A DNA stretch of 64,000 nucleotides from Tachypleus tridentatus (Eukaryota; Arthropoda; Merostomata; Xiphosura; Limulidae). Below the pieces are notes generated by a model. That model searched no databases. It was not told the DNA's origin and saw nothing but the letters and a program-made list of their open reading frames with translations. A program made the translations under genes and the position numbers. The stretch lies in assembly GCF_004210375.1 (NCBI RefSeq), contig NC_134833.1, positions 44,324,782 to 44,388,781 of the forward strand, written 5' to 3'. Within the stretch, counting starts at the first letter, position 1, and each line of letters starts with the position of its first letter. Below are positions 11,220 through 21,999 of the stretch, one piece after another.

Positions 11220-12355
11220 CTAACAATTCGATTTTCGAACGTTTTGTTTGAGAAAAAATGTCTCGGTTTTCGAACATAAACTCGGTTCCCGAACTAAGCT
11301 GTCGTGGTCCGAACTCCCGAAATAATCCGATTGATGACCCGAACGACTCTTCAACTATTTTCGGCCCACGCCAAACTTGTCCAAAACATTTTACTCGCAT
11401 ATATCGCTCAATGAACATCCCCGCTAAAATCTTCTGTGAATGTTTTCCATTTTTCCTTTTTTTTAAATATTCTGATCAAATAAGCCACCATGGAGTCGGA
11501 GATGGATAAAGAAAGCAGCAAACCAAATAGAAAAGTTGTTAGAGCCACAAGAGAGGTGAAAAACGATCTCATAGCGATGTATGAGAGTGGTGTTCGCGTG
11601 TCTCACCTACAGTCTGCATCACACTGAAAAATAAAGAGATTATCAAAGGAGTTGATGTTGCAAAAGGAGTGACAGTGGTTACGAAACAAAGATCACTAAC
11701 AATGGAAGAGGTAGACAAACTGTTGTTGATTTGGGTAAACGAAAACAGGAAGCTGGTGATAGCATTTCTGAGGCCATCATTTGTGAAAAAGCAAAGCAGT
11801 TGCATGCTGACCTCCTGAAAAACACCCCTGGGACGAGTGCTGATACAAGTGATGCCTTTAAGGCTAGTAGGGGGTGGTTTGAAAAATTTAGGAAGGGAAG
11901 TAGCAAACATAGTGTGATGAGACATGGGGAGGATGCCAGGCAGAAACAAATTAGACAAGGTTTTTGTGAGAAATAGGTCCAGTGAGTCTTAAGCAGGATG
12001 TAGCAGTGGAAAGAGACAGAAAAGAGAAAGAGCCCCAGAAGGAGAGTTACCTGACATTTTTATGGAAGGTGACTCCCCTTCCAAACAATAATAACCCTCC
12101 TACTCTTCACGTTCCTCACCACCTTTCACTTACGCCATCAGCTCTCTTCAACACAGGTAAAGTGCAGTTACATTTTCATTTATTGTTTTTTTATTGTGTT
12201 CACAGTTTTTGTGGTTGACTTTTTGCATTAAGTATTATTATACAGGTATAAATAAGCAATATTTTTCCTTAAAATGCTTCATAATACGTAATTTCTGGAG
12301 GTCTGTAACGGATTAATTTAATTTACAGTATTTCTTATGGGAAAAATTGGAGCAT
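11220..12355 (+). mobile_element. Tigger/pogo-type (TcMar-Tigger) transposon, internally deleted
   Basis: The ATG at 11,490 lies in a strong Kozak-like context (GCCACCATGG). The N-terminal part reads VVRATREVKNDLIAMYESGV, then in other frames LKNKEIIKGVDVAKGVTVV and, at 11,731-11,976, ISEAIICEKAKQLHADLLK and ASRGWFEKFRK. These are the HTH/CENP-B-like DNA-binding domains of Tigger transposases. The sequence then jumps, after about 11,960, to a short proline/serine-rich C-terminal tail (around 12,010-12,130). The ~200-residue DDE catalytic domain is missing, so this is a non-autonomous internally deleted copy with additional frameshifts. TTCGAAC-type motifs repeat in the left end (11,233-11,300). 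The right end near 12,300-12,355 (GTAACGGATTAATTTAATTT) resembles Tigger ends as I recall them. Confidence 0.8.
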
Positions 12356-12359
12356 TATA

Positions 12360-12490
12360 TTATGATGGCCAATCCCACTATTTCTTTTTAAAAGAGTAGC
12401 CCAACTGTTGGCTGTGGATAGTGATGACTAGCTGCCTTCTTTCTAGTCTTACACTGCTAAATCAGGGAAGGCTAGCACAGATATCCCACC
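12360..12490 (+). mobile_element. SINE family 1 core fragment (headless)
   Basis: It matches the family 1 core from ATGATGGCCAATCCCACTAT to GGCTAGCACAGATA without the tRNA-like head. It abuts the right end of the Tigger remnant. More diverged than the copies at 2,932 and 7,527. Confidence 0.75.
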
Positions 12491-14494
12491 ATATGATGCA
12501 GTGAATTCTCAAGGAGATAACTGCATCTGTAATTGTCAATGTAAGCATTGTCACTTGCCAACTTATTTGTTTGCCAATATGAAAATATGTGAGAGTAAGA
12601 TTATCCTTTGAGTTTCAAGCCTGTACAATAATAGAGGGATGTTTGGTACTTTTATTGTCTCCATGGGTCTTGAACATGTTGATTAGATTGGAAGATTTTT
12701 AATTCTCAATGTGACAGTGTATAATTTACAAACTAACACCAAAAAGAACCTCATCTCACTTTTGGGTAACATTAATATTCACTAATAACAGCTATTTTCA
12801 ATGTGCAGGGTGTTATGATTTTTTACTTTAATTTCGACAGTGTTATTCCAGATTTCTTTATAAAACATGTGAGATACCGATTTATCATGCTTGCAAAATC
12901 GTTGAATATAAATATCTATAATAGAGAAAAAAATTTGAAAATGCCAAATATTTTGCAAATATTTAATGCAAAATTAATGTATCAAAAAATATTCAGATGA
13001 TAATAAGCAATTAAAATGAAACATTCCTAAGCAATCTTTTCAATGATATTGTAACATTATGATAGAGCAATATAAGTTATTATTAGACATAGGGACAATC
13101 CGTGCAATGCTTCATGATGAGTTGAAATGGTTTAATTGTTGACATCTTACTGTAGTGACGTATACACTTTTTTTTTTTTATGGCACTTCTCTGTTAAAGC
13201 TACATATCGTTGTACCCTGTACCCTTTGTAAAGATAAAATAAGTCTTACAATTGTACAAAGCATGTTATCAATTGCATTTTCCTCTGAGGAGAAATTCAC
13301 ATCTACATACTTCATGATCGTCACATGATAAAGGCATAGAATTTTTTTTTTTTTTTAGGGCCTCACCATGAATGATTTCTCATGTTTTTATGGCAGTAGG
13401 AAGAATTAATAATGTCTCTCCTGTATTATGTTGTTTCATCACTTCCAAATTATATAATGGGCTTCTAAAGAATAATTTAAGGCTATTGATAGAACAATTA
13501 CATGCTTTTAAAGCAAGTTGCTTCATGTTTTGATTGTTACACTTGTTATTTGAAAAACTTGATGGTTTTTCCCATGTTCTCATTGTTTAATTTTTAAATG
13601 CCTTTTAAGTTTATTTGGCTTTGTGGACAAATAAAGCATTACAGTAATTCCTCATTATTAATCATTCTGAATATGAAATTAAATTTTAAATAATCTTCCT
13701 GGTAATTATGCAGTGTTGCTTTTGATTTCATGTTTGCTTCTCTTTCAAAAGTACACACAGGCTGGTTTAGTTACTTGAAAACTTAACTGACATGACAAAT
13801 TCTTCTTCTGTATCTCTGTTATTGTAACAAAAATTTGAAGCTCACTATAAAAATCACCTGTTGGTACTAAACTTACATGCAGTCTAACTTCTAAATTTAC
13901 TTTCACTAACTTGGTTACCAATATATATATATATATTGCCCAACAGAGGCCTAGAATGTTGTACAAATTACGAGATTTTATAAAATAAAAATTATCACTT
14001 AAATTTAGAGAAACATTCAGAAGGTTTGAGTATTTGACATCAATTCACAACAATTGAACTATGCAAACAGCTACGTAATAAAATTTCCCATAACTATATT
14101 TTTAAAATAAGTTACTTTAACGCTTGCACAATACAAACTAAAAAATACTCTCATATTGAACTTAAAATTAACAGTTGTGCATATCTAACAGTAAAACAAT
14201 CAGTGGTTGGAACAGCAACTTGCTTGTTTTATTACAGATTTCAAATTATTGTATAGAAACAGCAGTGTCTTAAAACAACTTGCAGTTGCTATCAGGAAAC
14301 ATAATGTATCAAATTTCCTATGCCTGGAGTGAGATGTAGCTTGCTCCTTTATATGAAAGTGTTTGAATACAAAATTATTATTTTGTATACAAAGATCTAA
14401 TTTCATAGTGAAGAAGTAAATATAGAATAGAATGCACAACTTTTTAGCTGTGTAGCCTCTGTTTTCCTCCTGTTGGCACAATGTTTAGTATGTA
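12491..14494. other. Intergenic sequence, nothing recognised
   Basis: AT-rich, with short homopolymer T runs (around 13,170 and 13,340) and a (TA)n run near 13,921-13,936. Short frames at 12,803-13,000, 13,380-13,583 and 14,200-14,481 have no recognisable content. Confidence 0.5.
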
Positions 14495-14600
14495 GAATTA
14501 TAGTGCCAGAAGTCTGATTTCAATACTTGTATTGGGCACACCACAAATAGTCCATTATGTAGCTTTGTGTTTGACTACACTCAAACAGATTCTTACTGTT
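14495..14600 (+). mobile_element. Decayed SINE family 2 fragment
   Basis: It retains the order AGTCTGATTTCAATAC, TTGGGCACACCACAAATAG and TATGTAGCTTTGTGTTTGA, which corresponds to the B-box half and tail of the family 2 SINE, with many substitutions. Confidence 0.5.
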
Positions 14601-14964
14601 CACTTTTCAGTATGGAATTATTTTCTACATGTTCCATTTTCAGTCTGCATTCTGATGCAGCTTTTTTCTCTAACTTGTTTGTGTTTATATTTTACATTTC
14701 TTTTTTTCTCCATTGATTAGTGTTAATAAATATTAATTTTTTATGGTAGTTTTTATAACTTCTTTATTTTTAAATCTGTACCTTCAGATATTTGAATGAC
14801 TAATTACTATCACTTAACAAAAGTGAAAAAACGCCTTGTGAGAATTTGGCTGTTTGTGTGAATGCTCTGAGAAGATTGCACAAAAATCTTTCTCAAGCAG
14901 ATCATCGATTGGACATAAGGTGATTCTCATTCATACATTCTTGGAGGGCTACTGAGTGAGACCA
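14601..14964. other. Left flank of the duplication, one exon-like stretch
   Basis: Positions 14,820-14,931 are open in one frame (ENLAVCVNALRRLHKNLSQ) and finish at an AAG/GTGATT sequence that could be a splice donor. I cannot assign it to SLC4 or another family. It is present once, because the duplicated unit begins ~35 bp further on. Confidence 0.25.
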
Positions 14965-14965
14965 A

Positions 14966-16296
14966 GTTTTATCACATAGATCTCAGGAGCATTTCATCGT
15001 GGAATTAGGTTTATTGTTTTGTGATAGATTCAGCTCCAAAGCAATTTCAAGTCTATGATGGTCTTAAGGCTGAACAAAAATTTGACCAACAACTCCAAAG
15101 CCACAGAAAACACAAATGTTGTGATGCCATCATCACAATTCTCTGATGGATAACATAGCTTCCCAGGTTCAGTTATCATGGCTGCATCACAAAAACACTA
15201 CAAATTCCCTCAAGAAGATGTCGATAGCATGAAGGATGAATACTGTTTTTACTATGGCTTTCCAGGTCACTGAATTTGTAATATACCCTGTAAATAAACA
15301 ATAACAACAGCAAAAAATTATTAACACAACTTCTGCATCAAGGGCTGAAGAAATTCCAAATGTTTTAAACAAGTAGGTTCTGAGTTGAGTTTAACCGCTA
15401 GCTCATGTAGATTGAGTAGTCGAGATGCATTCATAGGTATGATGTCTAGTTCAAATAATACTGGGCTTAGCATTACATAAAATATGCCATTAATGATCAA
15501 ATTGAGTTTCAAGTGTGTTCTTGATGATTCAGGAGCTTCCTTATCTTTGCTCAGACATTAGTTTCTAATAGTTCAAATTTGTTCATAAAGAATGGTTACA
15601 AGCATCATTTGAGTGAAGAACGACATCTCAGATTTCAGTTTGACACTATTATTTATTCAGTGAGCAACTACATCTGTTCGAATATCATGTACTGGTATTT
15701 TAAAGGTGAACTTATAATGGAATTTGTTAACTAGTTTTTCTTGTACAAAATGTGAACTAATCTCTGTAGAAATACCACCCAGTGTTTAGTCCGAAAACAG
15801 TGAATGTTGGAAAGAGGTTGTAGAGCTTACAAATGTGCAAGTGATATTCTTTGGTGTGTTATGGTTGCTTCTCGAACGTCTGAGCTTGCTAGCTGAGAAT
15901 TCTGCTAATTATTTTAACTCAACACAGAAGCAGAAACTAAATGAAGCATTCATAAGTACAAATGATGAGCATTCGGTAAAGCGACTAATGTCAGGCTTCT
16001 TTGGAGTACAACAAATGTTGCCAATGCTGAAAATGAATGGGTATAAAAGGACAAAATAATATAAGGTTTAGAGATTGTTTAACTGTCTCCAGAAGAAGAA
16101 AGACATTAAGTAGGTGAATGAATGTGATAACACATTTTATATACATCATAAATGGATTCATAATGAAAGTAGATGTCTTATTTTTCATGGTCCGATGTAA
16201 ATTTATAAAATAATTAGAAATGAATTGAAAGGCGAGGGTTAGTAACACCATGAGAATGATAAAATTGTGATTTCTATTGAAATTTATGTTATTTAG
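14966..16296. other. Copy A, 5' part of unit, no recognised gene
   Basis: Short plus-strand frames occur at 15,178-15,277 (ASQKHYKFPQEDVDSMKDEY) and 15,835-16,059 (74 codons). Both recur in copy B (36,458-36,682 for the second). They have reasonable composition but no splice context or family that I recognise. The region should hold upstream cytosolic-domain exons if the transporter gene were complete, and I cannot find them. Confidence 0.4.
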
Positions 16297-16400
16297 GAGG
16301 GAAGAAAAAAGTGTATAGAAACAGATAAAGAACCTTCTATTGAACAAGAAGAGGAAGGAGAAAAATTACATGAAGAAAGTGGACTCAAAAAAACAGGAAG
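16297..16400 (+). pseudogene. SLC4 exon: end of cytosolic domain (copy A)
   Basis: Acceptor TTATTTAG ends at 16,296 and donor GTAAGC begins at 16,401. The 104 bp translate without a stop into an acidic linker that ends EKLHEESGLKKTGR. NBC-type SLC4 proteins have an acidic linker ending in an 'ELQRTGR'-like motif just before LFGGL and TM1, also at an exon end. This exon is open in copy A. Copy B has one A fewer in the A-run near its start. Confidence 0.7.
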
Positions 16401-16591
16401 GTAAGCCATACCAGCAACCTTTATCTTTAAACTGTAAAAGCTGCAGGTTTCATGTATAAATGTAAGCTTTATTTTACCTTTTTTTCTTATAAGGAGAGAA
16501 AGAATGCTGTAACAATGTGAAGTATTCGTTTTGGTTAATGTAATTAGCATCATCAAGTTGTATAGTTTGGAGATGGTAATTTAAACTGCAG

Positions 16592-16740
16592 GTGAAGACC
16601 TTTTCTTGTCACTGTTGGAAGGTCATGAGAGAGATGATGATGGAAAAATTGATGTAGCTGTAAGAGCTGAGGAATGTGGAACCCTGGAATATGTGGTGTT
16701 GCATGTTGGGGGGAATACTATATATAAAGAAATAATTATC
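16592..16740 (+). other. Exon-like open stretch, unassigned
   Basis: After a CTGCAG acceptor-like site, the frame reads EDLFLSLLEGHERDDDGKID and onwards for ~47 residues with good coding-like composition. It is preserved in copy B (37,205-37,350). Its phase does not join the preceding SLC4 exon (ending at 16,400) without an immediate stop, and it does not resemble the SLC4 TM1 region expected next. It could be an exon of another gene or an old transposon. Confidence 0.35.
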
Positions 16741-16935
16741 CCACCATTTTTTATCTCTGTTTTTCAGCTGCTTCACTCTCTCTCTCTCTTTCTTACAGTT
16801 GTGTCAATAAATATTCCACTCACTGATCATTTCTTGACCTCCTTATGCTTACCACTTAAAATATTATTTAAACAAAAATCAAAGTAATGTAATGTTGAAA
16901 TGTTGAATTTATTTCTGTTTCAAACTTTTATTAGA

Positions 16936-17049
16936 TGTGAAAAAGAAAGACAGATAGGAAACTTGAACACTATTTTCAGAAACACCACTCTAAAGGAATG
17001 AACTTTGAGTACAGACTTTTTGTTAGAAGGCTAGCCATGAAGAGGTAAT
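16936..17049 (+). other. Possible decayed SLC4 exon before TM1
   Basis: Just across a TTATTAG acceptor-like site the frame LLLDVKKKDR is visible. It recalls the 'LILDIKRK' segment that follows LFGGL in NBC proteins, and a GAAGAG/GTAATA donor-like site ends the block at 17,046. Stops follow at once in this frame, and TM1 residues are not found. Weak evidence. Confidence 0.25.
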
Positions 17050-17139
17050 AATTTCACTATCTAGTAGGACAGTTATTTTCAGGATTTTCTAAATAATAAA
17101 AGGTAAAAGGAAAAAACAATATTTTTCCTTCCATAAGGT

Positions 17140-17315
17140 TGGAAGGGCTCATGGTCAAGGGCCTGGCATGGAGTTGAAACACTTCACCAAATATGCTTCC
17201 TTTTTCTCAGCCATGAGGGCTTTATAATGTGATAGTCAATCCTCTTATTAATTGTGAAAGAATATCCCAATAGTTGGTGGTGGGTGATTTAAATAGCTGT
17301 TTCCACTCTATAAAT
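17140..17315 (+). mobile_element. Decayed SINE family 1 (copy A)
   Basis: It retains GGGCCTGGCATGG, then TCAGCCATGAGGGCTTTATA, TGTGATAGTCAATCC and AATAGTTGGTGGTGGGTGA in the family 1 order, with many changes. The counterpart in copy B is at about 37,752-37,925. Confidence 0.7.
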
Positions 17316-17549
17316 TATCACTTTAAAATTAAGAATGGTTACTGTGAATAACCTGCAAACAAATTTGTGCAAAAGTTAATGACAAATCAAACAACTTTTT
17401 ATCAGAACATAGTATATCAAAGAGCTTATTATAACCATAATATACCATATGAATAAATTATATTTTTCACATTTTGTTTACCATTAAAATATGTTCTCAT
17501 TGATCCTTGAAACAACACAAGCGGTCTTAGCTTGAATTTTTACGACACA

Positions 17550-18200
17550 AGTGTAGCTCTTTTATAAAATAGCTTATGTTTTTCCAATAGTAGTATTATA
17601 TTATAGCTCAACTGTGTGATATTTCTGTTTTGTAATTGGTCAAGCTGCTTGATAGTTGTTAATAAAATAGTGAAGCTGCCAAATATGTTCATTATGAAAT
17701 AGTTTATATTGTTCTGAGAGTTATGAAACATGTCAGTTATGGTGTGAAATACTTTAAATTATGGGATGATTTAACTGAGTTATGGAACATTTTAAATTAT
17801 GTGATAGTTGTGTTACATGATAAATTAAACTGTTTGATATTTTCACTGTGAAATAGTGTAAGTTGCATAATGAAGTACTGTAAGATATAGGATAGTTTCC
17901 TTGTGTAACAAAATAATCAAACTCAAATTGCTCAGACTGTTTGATACTCTAGTTGTGCCATGAAGAGGTTAAGTTGTTTGTTCAGTTATTTGTATAATGA
18001 AAAATTTCAAGCTTTCTATTACTTTAAATGTATGAATAAACAGTTTGTACTGTAGGTTAGTTCAATCACTTCATGAACTTTGATCTTTAATTTAGTTTTT
18101 CTGGTACTAAATGTTGTGCGAAGTTGTTATTCAGTTTGTACAATCTATAGAGTTCTTTAGTTGTGTTGAAAAATTGCTCATGTTGTGGGCATGGCTGATT
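17550..18200. repeat. Degenerate tandem repeat (copy A)
   Basis: Variants of a ~40-50 bp theme recur about a dozen times: '(T)TATGAAATAGTTTA', 'TTATGGTGTGAAATACTTTA', 'AACTGAGTTATGGAACA', 'ACTGTGAAATAGTGTAAG' and so on. The units are strongly diverged, so the array is old. It is shared with copy B (about 38,160-38,815). Confidence 0.5.
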
Positions 18201-18650
18201 TTTGTTTATGGAATTCTTTAAGCTTGCTTTCAAACTGAAGTTTTATAGAAATTAATGTAATTAAATGTGTTTGGGACAAAACTTTTACATGTATTTATAA
18301 AGACTGAAGGGATACTTACAATAATTATTTATTTGTGTCAGTGTGCAACTGATTCGTTTTTAGTTTGTATATTTATGATTAACTTGCCCCGAGAATGTTT
18401 AGTTTCAAAAAGAAATAATTAGAATTGTATTAAAATGAAATTGTGTGTATGCATCATCTCGTTGTTTGGATTATATGGAACATTTATTTCTTGAATTAAT
18501 CCTTTATTTGAAAGATTTTTTTGTTTGTTTATCATATCTAGACAATATTTGATTAAACAAAACACCAACTAACATGAGGAACATTTCATTTTTACCATCC
18601 TCAAAGTTTATTGAAAACTATCTTAAACATAGCAATACTTTTTTTTTCAG

Positions 18651-18782
18651 GCTGTCATGGAGAGTTTGCTCACTGGAGCTGTCAATGGACTGTTGTATGG
18701 GTTAGTTAGTGGGTAGCCATTGAACATTCGTGAAAGTACAGGACCAGTGTTGAAATTTGAAACAATAGTTTTTGTCATTTTA
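18651..18782 (+). pseudogene. SLC4 exon: TM2 region with nonsense mutation (copy A)
   Basis: Acceptor TTTTTTTTCAG ends at 18,650. The frame gives ESLLTGAVNGLLYGLVSG, a stop TAG at 18,714-18,716, then PLNIRESTGPVLKFETIVF. SLC4 proteins have 'SLFAGQPLTIxGSTGPVLxFE' here, so the stop stands exactly where the conserved glutamine of 'GQPL' belongs (CAG to TAG). Copy B has the same stop (39,330-39,332), so the mutation precedes the split of the copies. No clear donor follows, and a further stop is met at 18,783. Confidence 0.85.
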
Positions 18783-19019
18783 TAGATATGTTTTGTACTT
18801 TTTTGTGTGTGTGTTTTGAATTCATATTTGTTGCTTTTTTGTTATAAGTTTTGTGAAGAATTTAGATTCTGCAAGATTTATTCATTATGGTTAAAAGTTG
18901 TACAGCTCATTTATGTGTGTATGGTGTAATAAAAGTGGTTTTATACTGTTAAGTTAAACTCTAATGGTTATGTAATAATTTGGTTTCCAAAACATACTTA
19001 CTTCTACAGGCACTTATAG

Positions 19020-20500
19020 CTATAACTTGACTGCCAGGGTTTCTCTTTGCCCATCAAAGTGTTAGTTTGATATTTTCTCACTTTCTTTGGTCTTATACCT
19101 CACTCAGTTGCCCCTGGTGATATTTCTCAGTAACACACTTCATCTTACTGAGCAACCAATGGATCACTTACTACAACCATTAATATCATCTTTGTTCTTG
19201 AGTGGTATTTAGATCAGACCAACACTCAATATTTTACAACTTTTTGCTGTTCAACAAGCAATGGTTCAAGGTCTTGATCTATTGAAGGGGAAAGTTACTG
19301 TGATCCATTCTAACATTTATACAGTGATCTTGTAGATTTGCTGTTAAAGAGGCATACATTTTTAGGGCAATTGTTTTGAACTTTGGGTATTCTCTACTTA
19401 GCTCACTCCTATTCTGTCAGACTCTTGATTTGCCATATTCCATGGACGATGAATTATATATCAGATCAACTTTCTTAGCCCAGTTGAATGGATGCTCCTT
19501 TATGAGATTTTCTGGTGGACTTACTCTCAGTTTGAGACTTTGATTATTAACTCATTTGCCACTCAATAGAACTCTCAACTACAGACATTTTGGTTTCCAG
19601 TACTTCATCCTCAGGGTTTTTTGACAGATGGATTTAGTCAAAATTGGGCAGGATTGCATCTCTATGCCTTTTCCCTCAGGTTATCTGTTACCCAGAATTC
19701 TGGCTATAATTTGATCCACTAATTATTGAGTACTGTTGGTAGCACCAGGTTGGCTGACCCAAGCATTGTTCCTTATTCTTCAGTATCTTCAAGAATGTCT
19801 AGCTCTGTCACTTCCTCTTTGGCTGTGTCTATTGAGGCAGTCCTGGTCTGGCATTCCCAAGTTCAGACTTCATGCATGGAAGTTATACTGTCCTTTGCAT
19901 CAGGGTTTAAATTGTAAAGTTGCTTTGTATTTGCCTCAATCTATCAATGAAAATGGCACACTTACTGCCAATGTTGTCTGATGAGGAAATTGAACTTGCT
20001 TTACCCAAATGTGTCCACTATGTCTCGTTTTTTTACCTGGCTCTTGACAAAGGTCTAGCTTCACCTAGTGTCACTTTATCTAAGGCAGCTTTATTGACTA
20101 CTCTTTTATATACTAAACATTGAAAAGTATTTGAACGTCCAGTACAATCTGGCCTTCTCGGAACATTTAGAGCTCTTTATCCCAAATATCATTTTTTATT
20201 ACCAAAGAGAGATATTAAGGTGATATTGCATGCTTTATCTCAACATCTATTCAAATCTTTAGCCTCATGTACTATGTACAAATCTTCCCTTTCAGTATTT
20301 TTTGTTGCTGCTAGCATGTAGGCATCAGTGATTGAAGTGTGCACACTTTTGTCTTGCTCTTTCCTGACAGGTATTTTCATCCAATGACTCTTGGTATCCA
20401 AGGAAGTAGATAAATCCTTTTTGCACATTCATTTGCCAACTGTTTTTAATGTATGAACCTGATCAGACCCAAATCATTTGTGTTTTGTCAGAGCCCTGAG
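19020..20500 (+). mobile_element. DIRS-like retroelement remnant (RNase H end and tyrosine recombinase), copy A
   Basis: Mixed plus-strand frames around 19,600-19,910 give GFSQNWAGLHLYAFP-like, LVAPGWLTQALF and FRLHAWKL residues, characteristic of the C-terminal end of the DIRS RT/RNase H protein. About 20,000-20,330 gives DKGLASPSVTLSKAALL, then LPKRDIKVILHALSQHLFK and SLASCTMYKSSLSVFFVAAS, which is the N-terminal core of the DIRS tyrosine recombinase. DIRS elements integrate by this recombinase instead of an integrase. Stops and frameshifts throughout; possible extension to about 20,790. It lies where the central SLC4 exons should be. Confidence 0.7.
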
Positions 20501-20790
20501 GTGTTATGTGGCTCACTGTTCCAGTGGTGAGTAGTGGAACATCTACTATCTGTTTAGGGCTGGTCTATTGTGATGATTACTCATGTACTATTCCACCTTC
20601 AATACATGAACTAAGGTACCTATTCTAGATGTTGTCCTGTTCCTCCCATCTGGTACCATTTTTATCTTGGTACATCCTTGCTCTGTGCACATGGATACTG
20701 CCTATCTTTCAGGCCCCTCCATCTTTCAGTGTGGGATTCTAGCTATGTGGAAGCAGAGATAACTATGATTAGGAGATTAACATTTTTCTA

Positions 20791-21999
20791 AACTGATAAT
20801 TTGTTTTTCAATAATATTTACCTCTACTGACAATTCCCCACTAAAAGCTGGGGTTGGAATCAGTCTTCAAGTAGTTATAACATTATCTTAATGAGGTGCT
20901 TATATTCATTACCAAGATAGATGGTGTATTGATCGGTGGAGAATGTCACAAGATCACTCTAACCAAGGGCAATTAAGTGAAACATAAAGGACTGGAAGCA
21001 AACAAGAAAAAAAAATCAGACCAATGCTTAGATGGGCAAAGGAAGAAACCCTGGCAATCAAGTAATAGCTATAAGTGTCAGCAAAGGTAAGCATTATTGG
21101 AAATGCATTTTCAGTGTAAGAAAATGTTAACGTTTAGTTGAATAGTTTCTGTATTGGTACAAAATAACAACAGTTAATTTAGGTTTAGGTTGTGTGATTA
21201 GATAAGTTAGTTATAACCATGAACAGATTTCATATTAAGGAGAAAATGAATAAAACTAGTTTTAGTACTGTAAGGTTCAGTTGACACAATTATATGACAA
21301 TGTATTTGTAACAATGAGTATATTCTGTGTTAAGGAACAGTTAAAATAATAAAAGTGATTTTGTGCTGTCAGGTTTAATGCTGAATGATTATAAAAATAA
21401 TCTATGTTTTGGCATAATTATTTCTGGATCATGAAACAAACTGCCAGGCTAAATTTTAGATTGGTTGATTATGATTTGCAGCAGAATACACTGACTTTCT
21501 AATTCATTGGATGATTTATATATGTATATATTTGTGCATTACCAATGAATAAAATAAGATGAGTTATTTCAGGGTGTTAGACTGTCGTTATGGTTATGTA
21601 AGTTTAATTGTCATTTGGATCATTTCTGTATATTTGTGCAAGCTTTTATCATTGAACAAAATTAGCATTAATTTTATATTGTCAAGGTGAGTCTATTTTG
21701 TTATCAAATAAAATGGATATGCTAATCGGTGAATTAAAGTTAGATCTTCACGTGTCTTAAGAGCATGTCGACCACAGGTGGGATAAGTTAACCTCCAGCT
21801 GCTATCTCACATGCATTTTATTTCTGAATAGACTGAAACGACTTGTGAGTATAGTTTCATTTCAAGGATATAATGACTAGGTGTAGATGAGCTTTAAACT
21901 CACTTTTTACTTGTCCAAATCGTGATCCACTGGCTGCCCCAGATTATGTCACAGATTAGAATAAGGATAATCTGATTGTTGTATTAAGCCTGAAGGGTT
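20791..21999. other. Spacer between DIRS and hAT remnants (copy A)
   Basis: No SLC4 membrane exon, repeat or transposon protein could be recognised. The sequence is AT-rich and includes a short TATA-type run near 21,515-21,530. The counterpart in copy B is about 41,450-42,650. Confidence 0.4.
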
